A stretch of 24,436 nt of DNA from an uncultured delta proteobacterium. Its GTDB lineage: Bacteria > Myxococcota_A > Bradymonadia > REDH01. The notes below the pieces were generated by a model. It had not been told where the DNA came from. It ran no database searches and saw only the letters and a program-made list of their open reading frames with translations. Below, piece after piece: positions 21,845-24,436 of this stretch; the first letter of the stretch is position 1, and each line of letters begins with the position of its first letter. The translations under genes and the position numbers were made by a program. The stretch lies in assembly GCA_903873545.1 (NCBI GenBank), contig CAIQPA010000386.1:1-24436 (forward strand), written 5' to 3'.

Positions 21845-23490
21845 GCGAGGCGCCGTCGGAGCAGGTGCAGGAGGAGCGCTGGAGCCCTAGCCGCGCCTCG
21901 TCGCGCCGGAGCCGGCAGCCGCTCCCCGACCGGGTCGATGTCGCCATCGTGGGCGCAGGCCTAGGCGGTCTTGAGGCCGGAGCGCGGCTGGCGCGGGCCG
22001 GCAAGCGGGTGGCAGTCTTCGACGGGCACTACGTAGCTGGCGGAAGCTGCACCATGTTCCAGCGTCGCGGCCCCGGCGGGCTCTACGCCTTCGACATCGG
22101 CCTTCACTATGTGGGCGAATGCGGGCCTCGCGGGACGCTGTCGCAGCTGCTCGCCGAGGCGGGCGTGGAACTGACGTGGGAACAGCTCGATCCCGACGGA
22201 TTCGACACGCTCGTCTTCCCCGACTTCCGCTTTCGCATCCCGGCAAGCAGAGAGCTCTACCGCGAGCGGCTGCTCGCCCTTTTCCCCGCAGAGCGCCGCG
22301 GCATCGATCGCTATGTCCGCTTCCTCGACGAGGTAGAGCTCGCATCGCGCTCGATGGAGCGCGCCGCCGGTAAGCCGTCTCTCGGCATGCTCTGGCAGCT
22401 GGCGACCAAGGGGCGCCTGGTTGCCCGTTACCGGAGCGCGACCATCGGTGAGGTGCTCGACGACTGCACCAACGACATCCGGCTCCGCGCAGTGATGCTC
22501 GGCCAGCATGGCGACTACGGGCTTCCGCCCGCGAAGGTAAGCGCACTCCTGCATGCTGGTCTGGCCAACCACTACTTTGGCGGCGCCTGGTATCCGCGGG
22601 GCGGCGGACAGGCGATCGCCGACGGCCTTGCGACGGTCATCGAGGCGGCGGGCGGGACGGTGCACCTACGACACCCGGTTCGGAAGATTGTTGTGCGCGA
22701 CGGACGCGCTGCGGGTATCGAGGTCGACAAGCGTGGGACGGTCTCGACCATAGAGGCGGGGGTGGTGCTCTCCAACGCCGATCTCAAGCGCACCTTCTCG
22801 GAGTTGCTGCCTGAATCGGCGGTGCCCGATGCGGTCCGGAGCCGGGTGGCCGGCTATGAGATGGCGGGCGGACTCTTCATGACCTGCCTGGGCGTGGAGG
22901 GCGACCTGCGGGAGCTCGGGCTTGGCGCGGGGAACATCTGGGAGTCGGACGGCTACGATGTGGATGCAATGTATGCGAACGCAGCCGATGGCGTGGCCCG
23001 GACGCAGGGCTGCTACATCACCAGCGGTTCGCTCAAAGACCCGACCTGCGACCATCACGCACCTGCCGGCTATCAGACCCTCGAAATCATGACGCTGATG
23101 CCCTCCTCCCGCGAGCTGTGGGGCGTGGATGTGGACGATGCGCCGTGGTCATGGAGCTACCGCCACGAGCCCCGCTACGAGGCAGCGAAGGCCGAGGTGG
23201 AGCGCCAGCTCATCGCACGTGCCGAGCGGCTCTTCCCGGGCCTTGCGTCGCGCATCGTCCTGCGCGAGTCGGCCACCCCCATGACCCACGGTCGCTACAC
23301 CCGGGCAAGCAACGGCACCGCCTACGGGCTTGCTGCAACGCCCGCGCAGTTCATGCAGGGACGGCCCGGGTACCGGACCCACCTGCCGGGCCTCTATCTG
23401 TGCGGTGCCAACACCCGCGCCGGCCACGGCGTCATTGGCGCGCTTCTCTCTGGGCGGAATGCCGCATCTGCTATCCTTCGAGGCGCCTGA
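21841..23490 (+). CDS. FAD-dependent oxidoreductase of the phytoene-desaturase/RetSat/CrtISO superfamily
   Basis: The protein has 549 residues. After about 30 polar residues comes the dinucleotide-binding VAIVGAGLGGLEAG (about 34-47). An acidic end of strand two (FDGHYVAGGS) follows, then AFDIGLHYVG (about 83-92), very like the FDTG.HY.G of RetSat-type saturases. The C-terminus has PGLYLCGANTRAGHGVIGALLSG, abridged as LCGANTRAGHGVIGALLSG, the second FAD contact of this superfamily. Members desaturate, saturate or isomerise polyenes such as carotenoids and retinol. No obvious transmembrane segment is present, but members are often membrane-associated. It is fully embedded in the sugar operon (ATGA overlap with rmlA, 1-base overlap with the next gene), which is unusual. 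It may act on an isoprenoid lipid that is glycosylated here (inference). Confidence 0.83.
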   Translation: MSEAPSEQVQEERWSPSRASSRRSRQPLPDRVDVAIVGAGLGGLEAGARLARAGKRVAVFDGHYVAGGSCTMFQRRGPGGLYAFDIGLHYVGECGPRGTLSQLLAEAGVELTWEQLDPDGFDTLVFPDFRFRIPASRELYRERLLALFPAERRGIDRYVRFLDEVELASRSMERAAGKPSLGMLWQLATKGRLVARYRSATIGEVLDDCTNDIRLRAVMLGQHGDYGLPPAKVSALLHAGLANHYFGGAWYPRGGGQAIADGLATVIEAAGGTVHLRHPVRKIVVRDGRAAGIEVDKRGTVSTIEAGVVLSNADLKRTFSELLPESAVPDAVRSRVAGYEMAGGLFMTCLGVEGDLRELGLGAGNIWESDGYDVDAMYANAADGVARTQGCYITSGSLKDPTCDHHAPAGYQTLEIMTLMPSSRELWGVDVDDAPWSWSYRHEPRYEAAKAEVERQLIARAERLFPGLASRIVLRESATPMTHGRYTRASNGTAYGLAATPAQFMQGRPGYRTHLPGLYLCGANTRAGHGVIGALLSGRNAASAILRGA

Positions 23491-24436
23491 TGGAGCTGTC
23501 CCCCAAGAACCCTGCGGTCTCCATTGTCATCCCCGTCTACGGCGGCGAGAGTACCCTCGAGGCGCTCGTGGAGGGGCTTCGCAGCTCCTTGGAGGCTGCC
23601 GATCTGACCTTCGAGGTGCTCCTCATCTGCGACCGTCCGCGCGACGGGAGCTGGGCCATTGCGAGCCGACTTGCTTCGTCTGACCGACGGGTGGCAGCGG
23701 TGCTGCTTGGCCGGAACTACGGGCAGCATCCGGCAACACTGCTGGGCATGCGCATGGCGCAAGGGACGACCATTGTGACGATGGATGAAGACCTGCAGGA
23801 CAGCCCTGAGGAGGTGCCGAGGCTGGTCGCCGCGTCGCGTGCCTCGGGAGGCATCGTCTACGGCGTCGCAAGCAGGCTTCAACACGGGGTGTGGCGCAAC
23901 TTCACCTCGCGGACGGCGAAGCGGTTTTTGGCCCGCTTTGTGGGCTTCAGCGCAGCCACAGACCTGTCGGCCTTCCGCGCCTTTCCAGCTCGGCTGCGCG
24001 ATGCATTCGAGCGGTACGAGGGGCGCAATGTGGCCATCGACGTGCTGCTCAGCTGGTCTGGCGCTGCGACCTCCACCATGACCTGCGAACATGCGCCGCG
24101 GCAGGGTGGGGCGTCGGGCTACACCCTCCGCAAGCTGGTGAACTACATGCTCGACCTCACGGTCGGTTACAGCACCGCACCGCTCCGGCTCGCCTCCGCG
24201 GTTGGACTGCTCTCGGTGGTCGTGGCGATGCTGGTCGGGCTGTTCATCGTAACCAACTTCCTCGTGCGCGGCTCGGCTGTGCCGGGCTTCGCCTTCATCG
24301 CGCTGTCGGTCGCGATGTTCTCTGGTGTTCAGCTCCTGAGCATCGGCGTGATGGGGGAGTATCTGGGCCGGCTCTACGAGAACTCGCTGCGGAAGCCGCA
24401 GTACACGGTTGAGGCGATTGTGCGGGCAGAACAGGG
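23490..24436 (+). CDS. Membrane-anchored GT2 glycosyltransferase, partial at window edge
   Basis: An open frame of 315 codons runs to the window end without a stop. The ATG at 23490 overlaps the preceding TGA by one base (TGATG), with GAGG six bases upstream. The GT-A domain has VSIVIPVYGGESTLEALV (about 10-27) and a metal site MDEDLQDSPEEV (about 96-107). The first Asp-rich motif reads LLICDRPRDGSW, where DDGSxDGS is usual. GGASGYTLRKLVNYMLD precedes two transmembrane segments (about 230-255 and 265-290). VMGEYLGRLYENSLRKPQY follows near residues 290-308. This is the polyprenyl-phosphate glycosyltransferase layout. Little of the protein should be missing. It is a second enzyme of the type that opens the operon. 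Confidence 0.87.
   Translation, partial: MELSPKNPAVSIVIPVYGGESTLEALVEGLRSSLEAADLTFEVLLICDRPRDGSWAIASRLASSDRRVAAVLLGRNYGQHPATLLGMRMAQGTTIVTMDEDLQDSPEEVPRLVAASRASGGIVYGVASRLQHGVWRNFTSRTAKRFLARFVGFSAATDLSAFRAFPARLRDAFERYEGRNVAIDVLLSWSGAATSTMTCEHAPRQGGASGYTLRKLVNYMLDLTVGYSTAPLRLASAVGLLSVVVAMLVGLFIVTNFLVRGSAVPGFAFIALSVAMFSGVQLLSIGVMGEYLGRLYENSLRKPQYTVEAIVRAEQ

Noticed and set aside
1..24436. CRISPR arrays, insertion sequences, phage genes
   Set aside because: No regularly spaced repeats, transposase motifs or terminal inverted repeats were seen on reading both strands.

Overview
This window is high-GC chromosomal DNA with densely packed genes and no insertion sequence, phage gene or CRISPR array that I can see. 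The organism is probably a delta-type proteobacterium, with Myxococcota/Bradymonadota-like lineages my best guess. Three things suggest this. The two lipoproteins at the left end have acidic Ser/Gly/Asp-rich linkers and Cys-rich modules typical of those bacteria. The order tRNA-Gln, prs, ctc (L25), pth, rpsF, rplI is a delta-proteobacterial housekeeping arrangement. The polysaccharide genes are long and translationally coupled. The taxonomic placement is inference.

Layout. (1) Positions 14-4089, plus strand: two coupled lipoproteins, each with a C-terminal metzincin-type zinc protease domain, then a small exported helical protein. (2) 4086-5126, minus: a rhomboid membrane protease whose stop codon interlocks with that of the preceding gene in one CTAG. 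(3) 5306-7129, plus: a 77-residue protein followed 3 bases later by a 528-residue protein. Together they look like a divided helicase-associated (XPB/Ssl2 N-terminal-like) protein. (4) 7104-8456, minus: an M20 metallopeptidase, diverging by only 14 bp from an exported protein of unknown function (8471-9520). (5) 9527-10468, minus: a membrane-anchored alpha/beta-hydrolase-fold protein with Ala where the nucleophilic Ser should be. (6) 10666-11007: a MmcQ/YjbR-family protein. (7) 11071-14525: tRNA-Gln(TTG), prs, ctc, pth, rpsF and rplI, closed by a clear intrinsic terminator. The usual rpsR between rpsF and rplI is absent. (8) 14557 to the right edge: a candidate promoter and then nine genes on the plus strand, eight linked by 1-4 base stop/start overlaps or short gaps. 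They encode a polyprenyl-phosphate-type glycosyltransferase, a radical SAM enzyme, a GT4 glycosyltransferase, a SAM methyltransferase, WecE/RffA, RmlB, RmlA, a CrtI/RetSat-like FAD oxidoreductase and a second membrane-anchored GT2 that runs off the window.

How the genes work together. In region 8, RmlA makes dTDP-glucose, RmlB makes dTDP-4-keto-6-deoxyglucose, and WecE aminates it to dTDP-4-amino-4,6-dideoxygalactose (dTDP-Fuc4N). No rmlC or rmlD is present, so the flux appears directed to the amino sugar rather than rhamnose. Three glycosyltransferases, two of them membrane-anchored, suggest assembly on a lipid. The unusual members are the radical SAM enzyme and the isoprenoid-desaturase/saturase-like flavoenzyme. 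They raise the possibility that the locus makes or modifies an unusual glycolipid, such as a glycosylated isoprenoid or carotenoid or a modified polyprenyl carrier, and not simply an O-antigen. This is the best candidate in the window for an undescribed system. Its end product cannot be read from the sequence.

All gene-free gaps are under 300 bp. The largest are 10469-10665 (no convincing promoter seen), 5127-5305 (a promoter and inverted repeat), 14474-14636 (terminator and promoter) and 13450-13571 (a leader hairpin).
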